Assembly (NCBI RefSeq): GCF_963678635.1
Contig: NC_087062.1
Coordinates: forward strand, 71,269,345 to 71,333,344
Direction of reading: 5' to 3'
DNA: 64,000 bases
Source of the DNA: Symsagittifera roscoffensis
Lineage: Eukaryota > Xenacoelomorpha > Acoela > Convolutidae
The translations under genes and the position numbers were made by a program. The notes under the pieces are model-generated. The model was not told where the DNA came from. It saw only the letters and a list, made by a program, of their open reading frames with translations, and did no database searches. Shown in pieces: positions 9,218 through 18,824 of this stretch; position 1 is the first letter of the stretch, and each line of letters starts with the position of its first letter.

Positions 9218-10737
9218 ATTTTTAGCCTTCATCCGACGATCACCTACAAAAACCACAAAAGACAAATAAAAATCGCAAATTTCATCAAACAGATTTCAAA
9301 AATTCTATTAATCCCTTACACTTATAAATTTATAAATTTAATACCAATGCAGTAAATTCATTTCTAAAATTTTCCCCCACAAGCAGTAAATCTAATTATG
9401 ATGAAAATTTGTATCTTAATATTCCCCCATGACTAGCAGTAAATTTCTAAATTCTATGTAGTAAATTAAATAAATGCAAATGCAGTACTAACCTTTTGAT
9501 ATTTTCATTCATTCGCACAGAAATTCTATCCACACTCGCACAGCTCGCCCACGAAGAATTGTTTAAAATAATGAATTTCAGTTTCAAGTTTTCACACTCA
9601 ACAACTCTAACATATAATAACATGTTTCAAACTTTCCTTTAACCCGGTTGGAAAGGAATCATATACTAAACAAAACTAACCAACGCAGCTTACTAAATAC
9701 CACAAATCATAGAATAACAGCATGACTTAGAAAAAGAAACCAACGGTACCCAAACCGGATTAACCCAGTTTAAAACTGGATAATTTATTCTTTTGAAGAC
9801 TATTATAAAGTCTAAGAAAGAAATAATAAAACACAAAAAAGTCGAAAGACAAACCCATACCACAAACAATTTGATTTTTGAAAAAAGGACACAACCAACA
9901 AAACATAAGTAAGACCACAACAAACTCAACATAAAACGTTGTCACATAACAGGACCCCTCACAAAAACCGCATGAAATCATACTCCCACTCCTGGCCTAA
10001 CCCACCAGGAAGGACGTCCTGAGCATGCTCTATAGCCGGCCTAACCCACCGCGCTACATCCACGCTTTGTGAACACACCACTATTTTTAATAAGAGCTAC
10101 TCAAGTGTGAGTAACTCTTCAAAATAACCAAACTAAAACAAAAAGCTTTTGTGAAAACAACTAACTAAAATCATTATTAAAAAATATTAAACTAATAAAA
10201 GTTTTATAAAATGTAAAATCACATGATGCAATATATAGATCAGAATACAACACCAAGGACGAACATCAAAAGACAAGACGACCCCACTACTCTCGAGAGA
10301 GAATGACCAACTACAATCGATATGCCGCTCACAATCACAACTCAAAGGATTTAGAGTACGACTTGACCTCGCAGAAAAGGACTTCATTGAACTAGACCAA
10401 TGACCACCTCGATGTTCAAGTATACGTACAGATCCGAGTAACCAGGCATCCCCTCCACGCACAATCTCCACGCCATTCCCAAACTAGATCATACACAAAA
10501 GAAGTTCTCCACGCAGAACAGAAAAACCTGACATAACAAACCATTCTGAAATCAGATTTGAGTTTGTTGCAAAGACGTAGTCGTTGTCACTAGAAGACAC
10601 AACGTCTTATGTCTCTAACTCCAGCTTCCTGGAACTTCCCTAACAAAAGAGGAAACGGAAGAAAATTATGATGTTCGCCAAAAACAAACGTCCATCATCC
10701 ATCCTTCGAATTGCAGAAGAACTATTCTAAAAAACTC
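9218..10737 (+). other. Long 3' non-coding region of element A with hairpins
   Basis: No credible ORF is seen on the plus strand over 1.5 kb. Visible structures are a 7-bp-armed palindrome CCAGTTTAAAACTGG (9765-9779), a 12-bp-armed hairpin with a 4-nt loop and one mismatch (10092-10119), and a repeated GGCCTAACCCACC motif (9993-10006 and 10038-10051). A purine-rich stretch near 10649-10668 is a possible polypurine tract, though it is about 70 nt from the LTR. The region may hold RNA packaging or export signals. Confidence 0.5.
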
Positions 10738-11164
10738 TGTAAAACCCGGATGGGTGGAACCTGATCTAAACTACATTTTATGATTGGATAAATTAAATGT
10801 TTTACCAATGTAAAGTATTTAATATTAACCAATCATGATCCATCTAACTAACAACCCACTTATTTGTAAGTGCTGAAGTTACTTGTAATTTCAGCACCAG
10901 AGAGATTTGAATTTAACTTAGAAATTAGTTGGACTCTCCCGAGCACTTCAGCAGCCGCAATAAACCAGTATACCCTAGATCTATTGAGCCTAGCAGAGAC
11001 TAGTTAAACAACCTGAGACTAGATAGTATAAGAGTAAGATTAGGATCGGTATTAGACTAAGAAGTTGCACGAATCTATCCGGCCGAAAATAAGATAGCGT
11101 GACGAGCAGACGGTGTACCCTATCCGAAATTACTCTATGAGTTACACTTCGGTCCTAACTCACA
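10738..11164 (+). repeat. Candidate 3' LTR of element A
   Basis: The 427-bp segment starts TGTAAAACCC and ends CTAACTCACA, so it has TG...CA ends. It contains AATAAA near 10965 in the plus orientation. About 320 bp of it matches, in reverse complement, the segment at 31452-31776, whose outer end also reads TG...CA-like, showing a mobile repeat with this boundary. It follows element A in the expected place. The pairing with element A is inferred because the 5' LTR is outside the window and no strong polypurine tract directly abuts 10738. Confidence 0.55.
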
Positions 11165-12989
11165 TTGGATTCCGCATAAATAATTTTGACGAGATAATTT
11201 TTGCTGCTCGGTTAATTAAATAACTGAGGCAAGTACCTTCATGTTGCCCTTAAATGCTGAGGGATGAGGGGTAAACTGATGTAGGAGAAGGTGGGCTTTT
11301 AACAACGTAATTGAACCGAAAAGATGACGTGCGGAAAACAATAGAGGTTTGTATTTGTAATTTTTTTAAATGTTGACACATATTTTGACACGTAAACTGG
11401 AAGTTAGACGTTCACTGTAGGTAGAGGTTGTCTGCAGAATCCATAACAAAGTATTTGTCTCAAAAGTTTCAATGTCACTGGATTCCAAATTTTCACTTTA
11501 AGCGGCTAGTGCTCAAAATTTTGATCAGATTTCCGTTTTAAAAGACTTTTCAAAAATTTGCGAAAACCAACATAAGTTATGCTAATTCTTGGGATAAAAG
11601 ATGCTGAATCTAAACAACTAGCAAAGTTCCCGAGCTTGGCATCGTAATGATATACAGGGCAAAGCACTGGTTGTCCCAGTTGTCCCTTAATACACTTAAT
11701 ATTGAATCTTTTGGGAGGGAAAAAAATAAAAACTGTGTTTTTTGGACAAAATCAACGTTGAAGCGTAAAAATTTTAGTCAAATGATCTTATTACGACCAG
11801 TTAGCTATCCTCATTTCAGTTTAGATTATTTTTGAGGTGCAAGATATATCGCCACCCATAAACCATTTGCGTGACGCTTTCAGGATTATTGATACAGTCT
11901 TCAAAAAGCGCATGAATCTGGCAGGAAATCGATATCTTCAATGGGGCATGAAAGTTTTTTTTGTTAAATACTTTTATTTCGATCACCGAAATTTTACTAA
12001 TTGAAAAACCACATCAAGCAAAAGTTTTCCGTTTTCTTCACAAGTTGAAACAATACCATGAAAAAAAACGCATTTTTTTTTTCAAATTAAGGTGTTTTTA
12101 GACACAAAAATTTTGAAGTCATTCTTGCTGGTTTTATTAGAAATTTTTATATGAGCGAAAATTAATAGAACTAATATGAAAATGCCCAATTAGATAGGTG
12201 GTCAAACCTTGTTCCTGTGCGTAATTAGTAATTTACATACGAATTTTATTTATAAAACCCACTAAAATGGATGAATCGTAGTCGCTTCATACGGTGAAGC
12301 GTCAGTCAGGAAACGCGATGTTAAATTAAAAAACTTAAGCAGATTAAGTGCGTGTGCCACCTCTAGCAAACGAGGCTAGCAAAAACTAAATCCAAACCAA
12401 CTGTTCAAACTGTTGCAGCGGCAACAGAAAAAAAAGACAAGGAATTTGGATTTGTTCCAATTTCAAAGGTAGAACACCCACTCAGATAGTCGAGCTTTTT
12501 TGCTGAGCATCAGAAATTTTTCAAGTTTTAAGTCGAATCACAAGTTGCGAATTGTTCTAAGGCAAAAATTGTCCTCAATCTGGATGTGAAGGCGCCAATA
12601 TTTGTTGCTACAAGGAACAGATTGCGATTTCTTATTAAAATTGTCTGATAAACCGCCTTCTCAGGCTAAATAATTTAAGAAAACACCTTTATAAACCTTC
12701 CAATGGTTCGTCCGGATGAGCAGTGGCTAATGAGTTGTCAAAAATTTCTGCTAGTAACGTGAAGTTCATTTTTTCTGAAACGCTTGATTAGGTATTAAAC
12801 TGTTCATTACTCATCTAATCGTAGTTGACTGAAGGGCTTCTAAGCTGCTCGAGTCTTCCATCATACATCATGGGTCTCGAAAACACTTGGAATGTTGTAG
12901 TCTACCGACAAGGTGAAATTACCCTGCAAGGTTAATTCTTTGCCAGTCAAATTAATATACTCGCGAAACGCCTCAAAAACAACGATGCT
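11165..12989. other. Unassigned AT-rich sequence
   Basis: No supported ORF, RNA gene or repeat boundary is seen. The right part may be the decayed 5' half (gag/protease) of the BEL/Pao relic that follows, but I could not read recognisable protein blocks in it. Confidence 0.4.
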
Positions 12990-15030
12990 CTGAAGGTAAC
13001 TTGTTTAAAGTCAATTAAAAAGGTCTTATCGAAAGGATGCCTAATCAAAATGAAGCCTCATTACTCGAAGTTTCATGCCGATTGTGAGTGGTACTTCCCT
13101 CACCACACTGTTATCATTCCTCAGGATTCTAGAAAGGTCAAGCGAGGATTTAAATTGCCTCCAAAATTCTCAGTTATTCGTTCAACAATTTGTTTGTTGG
13201 TTGGCCCTGATCTACTTCAGAAACTTTTGCATCTGGAAATGCGCTTTCAGCAGCACCCGTTTGCCGTATCCGCTGATATTGAGAATATGTTCCTGCAAGT
13301 TGATGTCAAGCCATGTGATTAACCCTACGTCCGTTTTTTGTGGCGGGAAGACTCCTCGATTGACCAACATGCACTTATTTTGCGTTATAGAAAACAGCAA
13401 AAGACAAGCAATACATGTGATTAGAAGCAGATTTTTTTGTTTATGGTTGTCACGATTTGATCGAGAGTCCTGAAAAATCAACTAAGCAGAGTTGATTTTA
13501 TTGAAACTAGGTGCTTTAAAATTTCACAGTTTCAAAGCATCACTGAATCGGAAAACGTCATCATCAAATACATAAGGCTTGAAATGGGATGACACACAGG
13601 TATCATAGTTGTAAGTCGGGGCGTCAATTGTGAGCTTAAGTACTCCGTCACACAACGCTCCGTATTGTCTTTGTTTTCGACACGATCGGACTCAGCGAAC
13701 AGTGAAAATGCGATAACTACTTAAAATTTTTTGTCATTTAAGTGTCCCGCAGTGGGGCGAACCACCATCTAAAGATCTAGAGAAACATTTTCTCGAGTGG
13801 TAATTCGGATTACATACGCTGGACCATTTAGCTGTCTTGTGTACTTAACCTGACGTTACGATAAAAAAAAGTCGAGTTACAGAATTTTGGTGAACCTCCC
13901 ACGAATTGTTTGCGCGGTTGCATTTCAAGGTACCCGCGCTCTAGACTCTAAAAAGGGTAAGGTTAGGTTTGTCATCGGCAAGGCAGGGGTTGCGCCTATA
14001 AGATTACATCTATTTCGAAGTTGGAACTTTAGGCCGCTCTTCTTGCTTATCGTCACCGTGAAGATAGTCAAAAAGCGTCAACGATCGAGTTGTTTAAACA
14101 TTCATGTGTTTCGATAGCACCACGGTGCTGCAGTGGTTAATTTCGAAAAAAAAATTCCCAGTCATTGTCACTAATCGAGCACGGTTGATGAGTGGTCTCG
14201 TGTCGCTAGTGGCGACACTTTTGCGGAGAACGAAACCCGCAGCATTTCGGCTGAGAATTTTTAAAAAAAGTAGGTGGATTCTCAGGACTAGATTTCTTCT
14301 AACGGTTGGTTGGCCATTCGAACGTCCCAGTCTTGCGTTGATCGTTTAGGTTTTATGCAGTCATCAGCAATTTAAATGCGGATTACTTTGATCTTTATCA
14401 TGTAACTATTTGAGGTGGATCAAGAGGTTGATACTCTTGTTTAGCCGAACCGGTCATGTTGAAATTGAACTCCCTTTGATGTGTGATGGGCATAGAGCGG
14501 TTCATCCGTATCCCTCAGTGTTTGTCCTTGTTTTAGTCCAATAAGTGAACCAACTATGTTGGCGCTGAAAAGGATCTACTACTATTCATCCCTGAGTAGA
14601 ATGAGCGTGAACCATTCATGGCGTGCAACCATTGTAAGAAAAAGCGTGCAAGAATAAGCGTGCAATCATCGTGGATCTTGAGAATGAATGGTCCGCAGCT
14701 GTAAGCGAGTCTCCTTTTTGTTAAATAAATGCCGTAAACTGACCAACCAAACTCTAAGTGAAACTTTCTGCCTAGTAAAAAGTTCATTAAATCCACGGCC
14801 TATTATTTCAAAGAGATCGGACTTTACCTTAATTTTTAAATGCGCTGACGCTTAATCATTTTCTGCTTGTGCAATTTTGCGCACTTTTCCGACTCTGGTT
14901 GCTGACGAAAGTTTTGACCATAAAAAACGGTATATCCATGTACAATCAAACTTACTCGAATGCTAGATGATCATGTTGGCTGAGAGAGTATGTTCCCTCG
15001 CTTAACAAGCATTACAAGTTGTGCTTTCCA
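12990..15030 (+). pseudogene. Decayed BEL/Pao retrotransposon polymerase
   Basis: Recognisable blocks lie in order on the plus strand but in shifting frames with stops. The RT block (13050-13322) has WYFPHHTV, GPDLLQKLL and HPFAVSADIENMFLQVDV, where the last carries the RT motif A Asp. RFLWRED follows in another frame near 13330. The RNase H part has RFVIGKAGVAPI (about 13960) and FDSTTVLQWL (about 14106-14135). The integrase has a NYVGAEKDL-like block near 14545-14575 and the BEL/Pao C-terminal WLREYVPSLNK-like block near 14982-15014. Many frameshifts and stops show it is long dead. The order RT-RNase H-integrase and the block sequences fit BEL/Pao rather than Ty3/Gypsy. Confidence 0.8.
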
Positions 15031-15124
15031 TCTGAGACTCTGCTCGAGACTCATTTGATTAGTCGGGTCGAACAGCCCAAAGTTCAACTACCCCCTCGCT
15101 CGCAGCGTCTCGCTGCGATTCGGA

Positions 15125-15239
15125 AAAAAAAAGAAATTCGCCCGTTCCTCCATTCTACGTACCACGTCCGGCGAATTTACTTTCCAGTCGTTCGTTAAGC
15201 TTGCTTCGGTCCTTCTCATTTGGGAAAGGGGACGCTAAC
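15125..15239 (+). repeat. 115-bp direct repeat outside the left LTR of element B (copy 1)
   Basis: This segment (AAAAAAAAGAAATTCG ... GGGGACGCTAAC) abuts the 5' LTR and recurs at 21856-21970 beyond the 3' LTR with about three differences. It is far too long for a normal target-site duplication. Its last 20 bases are purine-rich (TTTGGGAAAGGGGA), like a polypurine tract. Confidence 0.85.
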
Positions 15240-15452
15240 TGTTGCGAATCTTACCATTCGTCCTATTTCATTTAATTAGTCTTAAAGTATCTTAACTGGT
15301 TAATTTAGATTTGACCTTGTTATCTTCATTCTCTCCGACGGAGAGAATGACCGCTCACTTTTTAATGTTTTATTTTAGAGATTAATTCACTTTTTAAACA
15401 TATCTTATTTGTAACTAAGTAGAATTATCCGTAACAAAGAAACATTTTATCA
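15240..15452 (+). repeat. 5' LTR of element B
   Basis: It starts TGTTGCGAATC and ends TATCA, directly before the primer-binding site. It matches 21619-21831 at 208 of 213 positions. The terminal A is also the first base of the gag ATG. Confidence 0.92.
15328..15348 (+). promoter_or_regulatory. Perfect hairpin in the element B LTR
   Basis: The arms ATTCTCTCCG and CGGAGAGAAT (10 bp each) flank a single A. The same hairpin is intact in the 3' LTR at 21707-21727. Element C has a hairpin at the same relative position with different sequence, so base pairing rather than sequence appears conserved. Confidence 0.7.
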
Positions 15453-16796
15453 TGGCGCAGTCAAACAGCAACGAATCAAACGTGAGAGGTATACCTTTAT
15501 TTTGGCAAAACCACACAGTGGACCCACCAATTGCTTGGGAAGAGTGGAGCGATTTATTCCAGCTAGCAATAATCGCAAAGGAGAATATCGATATCGAAAA
15601 TCTCTTGAATCCATCGGAACGATATCACCCACTTCCCCCAACATTGGAAAATCTGCCGGAAATTGAATCCGACGCTCAAAAAACATCTCGCATCGAGAGG
15701 AATATTCGAGAATAAAAGAGATTCGATGATGAAGAAATGGCCTCAATAAAGTCAGAAACCAAGAAATTCAACGGCATGAGACTCGAAGAGGCGGACAAAA
15801 ACTTAAATCCATACTCTATCTAGCCCTCGGAAACGAAGGAAAGAAAATATTCGGCCAAAAGTTCACGAGAGTTAAAGTTCTACAAATTTCTTTCAAAGAA
15901 TTTTGGGAAAATTTGTCCGTAGCTTTTGTGAGAAAGACAAACATTACCTTCGAAAGACACAAGCTATTAAACAGAAAATAGAGGGACAGAGAATCACTAG
16001 AACAATTCTGGGGGGCACTTGCAGAAATGACAAAAAGATGTAACATTCCCACAGGAGAAGATGAATGGATTCGAGATATTTTTATTAATAACATGAAGAA
16101 CTCGGACATCCAACGGAAACTTCTCAGGGAAACTCTACCTCCACTAGAAGCCTTAAATGTAGCCCTGATTGACGAAAAAGGAATAACAAACCACATCAAA
16201 ATGACGAGAACTTTTAAATCCAACGGATATTCTTCCAACAAATCTTTTAATCATTTTAATGTAAAAAGAGAACCCACCCTAAACATCGAAAGAACTAACA
16301 CATGCAGAAATGCGGCGGAAATTTTACAAAAAGACATCTAGCGGTTTGCCCCGCTAAAGATACGACTTGTACGACTTGTAAATATCGAGGACATTTTACT
16401 AGACTCTGTGAATCACGCCGTAAAAATGTAAATATTGTGGATAGTCAAATTGTAAATAATACAGATCATAATTATCCTTCGGAACAACCGGATGTACATA
16501 TCGACCACGCCAATAGAGAATGCTGTGGAGTAATCAACGCATGGTCGGAGTCCGGACAGAGCGATAACGATGATTACTCTGTATTAAATGTAACAACTAT
16601 CTACGACGATCACGGAAAGGAACTGAAGAAACTACTAAATATCGGCTTAGGAAATGAAAACCAAGTAATTCTCAATATACAGGTGGATTCAGCAAGCCCT
16701 GTAAGCTTCCTTAAACAGAATGTGTTACACGAGTTGAAGATACGAGACCCTTATGTGAAAATATATCCAGTGGATAAAGCGACTAAAGAACTCTAG
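15452..16796 (+). pseudogene. Broken gag-protease reading frame of element B
   Basis: The start MAQSNSNESNVRGIPLFW matches the intact gag of element C (MAQSKTDSNLRGIPAFW). Breaks include TAA at 15713-15715, a frameshift in 15716-15820, TAG at 15979-15981 where element C has Gln, and a further frameshift near 16310. The zinc-finger region is readable at 16304-16425 (TCTTCKYRGHFTRLC, a CX2CX4HX4C knuckle). The protease block VDSASPVSFL lies at about 16683-16715 with Asp-Ser-Ala in place of the usual Asp-Ser/Thr-Gly. The frame closes at TAG 16794-16796 where element C reads on. Confidence 0.88.
15453..15462 (+). promoter_or_regulatory. Primer-binding site of element B, tRNA-Ser-like, overlapping gag start
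   Basis: TGGCGCAGTC is complementary to the end of tRNA-Ser species whose acceptor strand ends GACTGCG plus CCA. Drosophila elements such as 17.6 and 297 are known to use this primer. The LTR ends in CA immediately before it. The gag ATG begins at 15452, so the site doubles as codons 1-4 (Met-Ala-Gln-Ser). Confidence 0.7.
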
Positions 16797-18094
16797 CGGA
16801 TTTACGAACAATGCAATAAATATCACTGGAAAAGTAATCGTCCCAATTTTCTCAAATGGATGTTCTCACAAGGAATGCCACTTCTTCTTAACTCAAGGTC
16901 ATGAAAGAAACATCTTGGGAAACGACAATTTACCAAAAGTCGGAATCGAAGTTTCACAAAAACAATACACAACACTCACCAACAAGAGAACTTGTAAGTC
17001 TATCAATTCAGTTACCTCACTTGACATAGATAATGAAATAGAAATGATTTCCAAAACCTTCAAACAATTATTCCTTCGGATTGGAAAAAAAAAATCAAAC
17101 AAAAATAACACACTTTCACGAACCACTAAAGCCAATTCAACTAAAAGGCAGGAGGGTCCCTTTACACTTACTGGATTCAGTAAAATCAGAATTAAACAGA
17201 CTTAAATCCGAAGGACACATCAAAAAATTAGAAAACTGTGACGAAGACAGATTTATTAGTCCGATAGTTATCACTTGTAAAAAAGACAAATCGATAAAGC
17301 TAGCTCTAGATTCAAAATTTATCAACAAACAAATTTACAAGAACAAATATCAGATGCCCAATATACACGAATTATTGGATAACGTAGCGGCCCAAACTTC
17401 AAACCATTCCGCCGGAGAAGTATGGTTTACAAATCTAGACCTAAAGAATGCATATAGTCAACTCTCGCTAGACAATTTTACTAGCAGCCAATGCAATTTT
17501 AGCCTAGTTGGCGGGAATATAACAGGCACTTATCAATTTTTAACCGGTTTTTATGGACTCGGCGATATGCCAAACGAGTTTCAAAGAGTCATGGACTCAA
17601 CTCTGGGAAATATTCCTTTTACAAATTGTTACCTTGACGACATATTAGTCGCTTCCAAAGGAAGTTTTAACGATCACGAGAAAATTGTTTATAAAATTTT
17701 ATCAACGCTTGATAGTTACAATTTTGCAGTTAAATGGTCGAAATTTAAATTTTTCCAAAAAGAAATCAAATGGCTCGGCTTTAAAATATCGAAATCCGGA
17801 ATCGCCCCACTATTCGATAAAACCAAGGCAATCAAAGATATTCCAATTCCAAAGAATCTAAAAGAATTAAGATCATTCTTCGGGTCAACTAATCAGTACA
17901 TTAAATTTGTACCAAATTTAGCATCCCTCGGAAGCCCGCTCAGACCTCTTTTAAACAAGAAGTCAATTTTCCTTTGGAATGAAGATCACTCAAAAGCATT
18001 CGATAAGATTAAATCAGAAATAGTAAATCTTACTGAAAACACCCACTTCGACGTAAAAAAAGCCCACGAGAGTAAAAACCGATGCTTCACATAA
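16797..18094 (+). pseudogene. Element B reverse transcriptase with degraded protease end
   Basis: After a damaged stretch containing GHERNILGNDNLPKVGIE (protease C-terminus, about 16900-16950), a 337-codon frame (17081-18094) covers RT. Visible blocks are KLALDSKFINKQ (about 17298), TNLDLKNAYSQL with the motif A Asp (about 17428), the FLTGFYGLGDMPNEFQRVMD block (about 17539) and CYLDDILVASKG with the catalytic Asp pair (about 17628). The connection domain with RSFFGSTNQYIKFVPNL follows. The frame ends at 18094 by an indel just before RNase H. The RT core itself reads intact. Confidence 0.9.
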
Positions 18095-18665
18095 TGGGTT
18101 AGGTGCATCCCTTGAACAACTCCATGAGAAAGTTTGGAAAACAGTGTCATTTGCTTCAAGATTTTTAAATCCTCATGAATCCAAATATTCAACAAACGAA
18201 TTAGAGTTATTAGGAGTTGTATGGGCGGTGGAACATTACAAAAATTATCTCTACGGCTCCGAATTCGAAATTATTACCGACCACAAAGCTCTCCTTTCCG
18301 CTTTGTCACCTAATCACGGAAACAAAACGTACCATAGCCGATTGACAAGATGGGTAGATCGTCTTCTACCATTCAATTTTACTATCAAGCATTTAGCGGG
18401 ATAAGACATGGGTTTTACCGACTTGATTTCAAGAACTCCTTCGGGTAAAGCAATTCCCGCATCAAATTACGACGAAGAATTCGTAGTTGCAACTACCAAA
18501 AAAATATATAATGCACTCAATCCTTTGGATAATGAAAATCCATTACGTAATTCAATTAATTCAATTTCGGAAGATTCCCAGTACACTAAATTACGAAATC
18601 ACGTAATAATTACAGCATTGAATTTCGTCAATTCTTCCATCTCAATCTGCAATCAAAAACACTAA
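18080..18665 (+). pseudogene. Element B RNase H, frameshifted and with a stop
   Basis: The sequence resumes in another frame as DASHNGLGASLEQ (about 18083), followed by STNELELLGVVWAVEHYKN, EIITDHKALLSAL and SRLTRWVDRLLPFNF, the standard Ty3/Gypsy RNase H blocks with their catalytic Asp/Glu residues. A TAA at 18402-18404 interrupts HLAG|DMGFTDL where element C has GKEMGFTDL. The linker runs to TAA at 18663-18665. Confidence 0.88.
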
Positions 18666-18824
18666 TGAACAGAATTTTGTAACTCTAAATGTATTCCCTC
18701 GGATTTTTCAAGCACCGATTCTACTAAAATCCTTCTATCAAATTCAGCCTTTATTTATTTTTTAATTCTTAACAGTAGCTTAATTAGTAATCCTTCGGAT
18801 CTCAAACTTATAAATAGTGTAAAT

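Larger units (their letters stand above)
1..11164 (+). mobile_element. Element A: Env-bearing Ty3/Gypsy retroelement, 5' part outside the window
   Basis: The window opens inside the RNase H domain of a Ty3/Gypsy polymerase. In one orientation there follow integrase, two tiny hydrophobic ORFs, a long Met-less frame, an Env-like glycoprotein, a 601-aa ORF, a small intron, about 1.5 kb of non-coding sequence and a candidate LTR (10738-11164). The gag, protease and RT portions must lie upstream. The coding strand is rich in A and C and poor in G throughout, unlike elements B and C, which supports treating 1-10.7 kb as one unit. The pol, env and 601-aa frames are all uninterrupted, so the copy looks young. 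The 3' boundary is inferred and the 5' LTR is not visible. Confidence 0.8.

Noticed and set aside
10187-10471. Minus-strand ORF of 94 aa in the 3' region of element A
   Set aside because: It has no recognisable domain and runs antisense to a transcribed element; likely chance.
15240-15452. Treating the LTR plus the 115-bp repeat as one longer LTR
   Set aside because: The order is repeat-LTR on the left and LTR-repeat on the right, and polypurine tract and primer-binding site fix the LTR at 213 bp.
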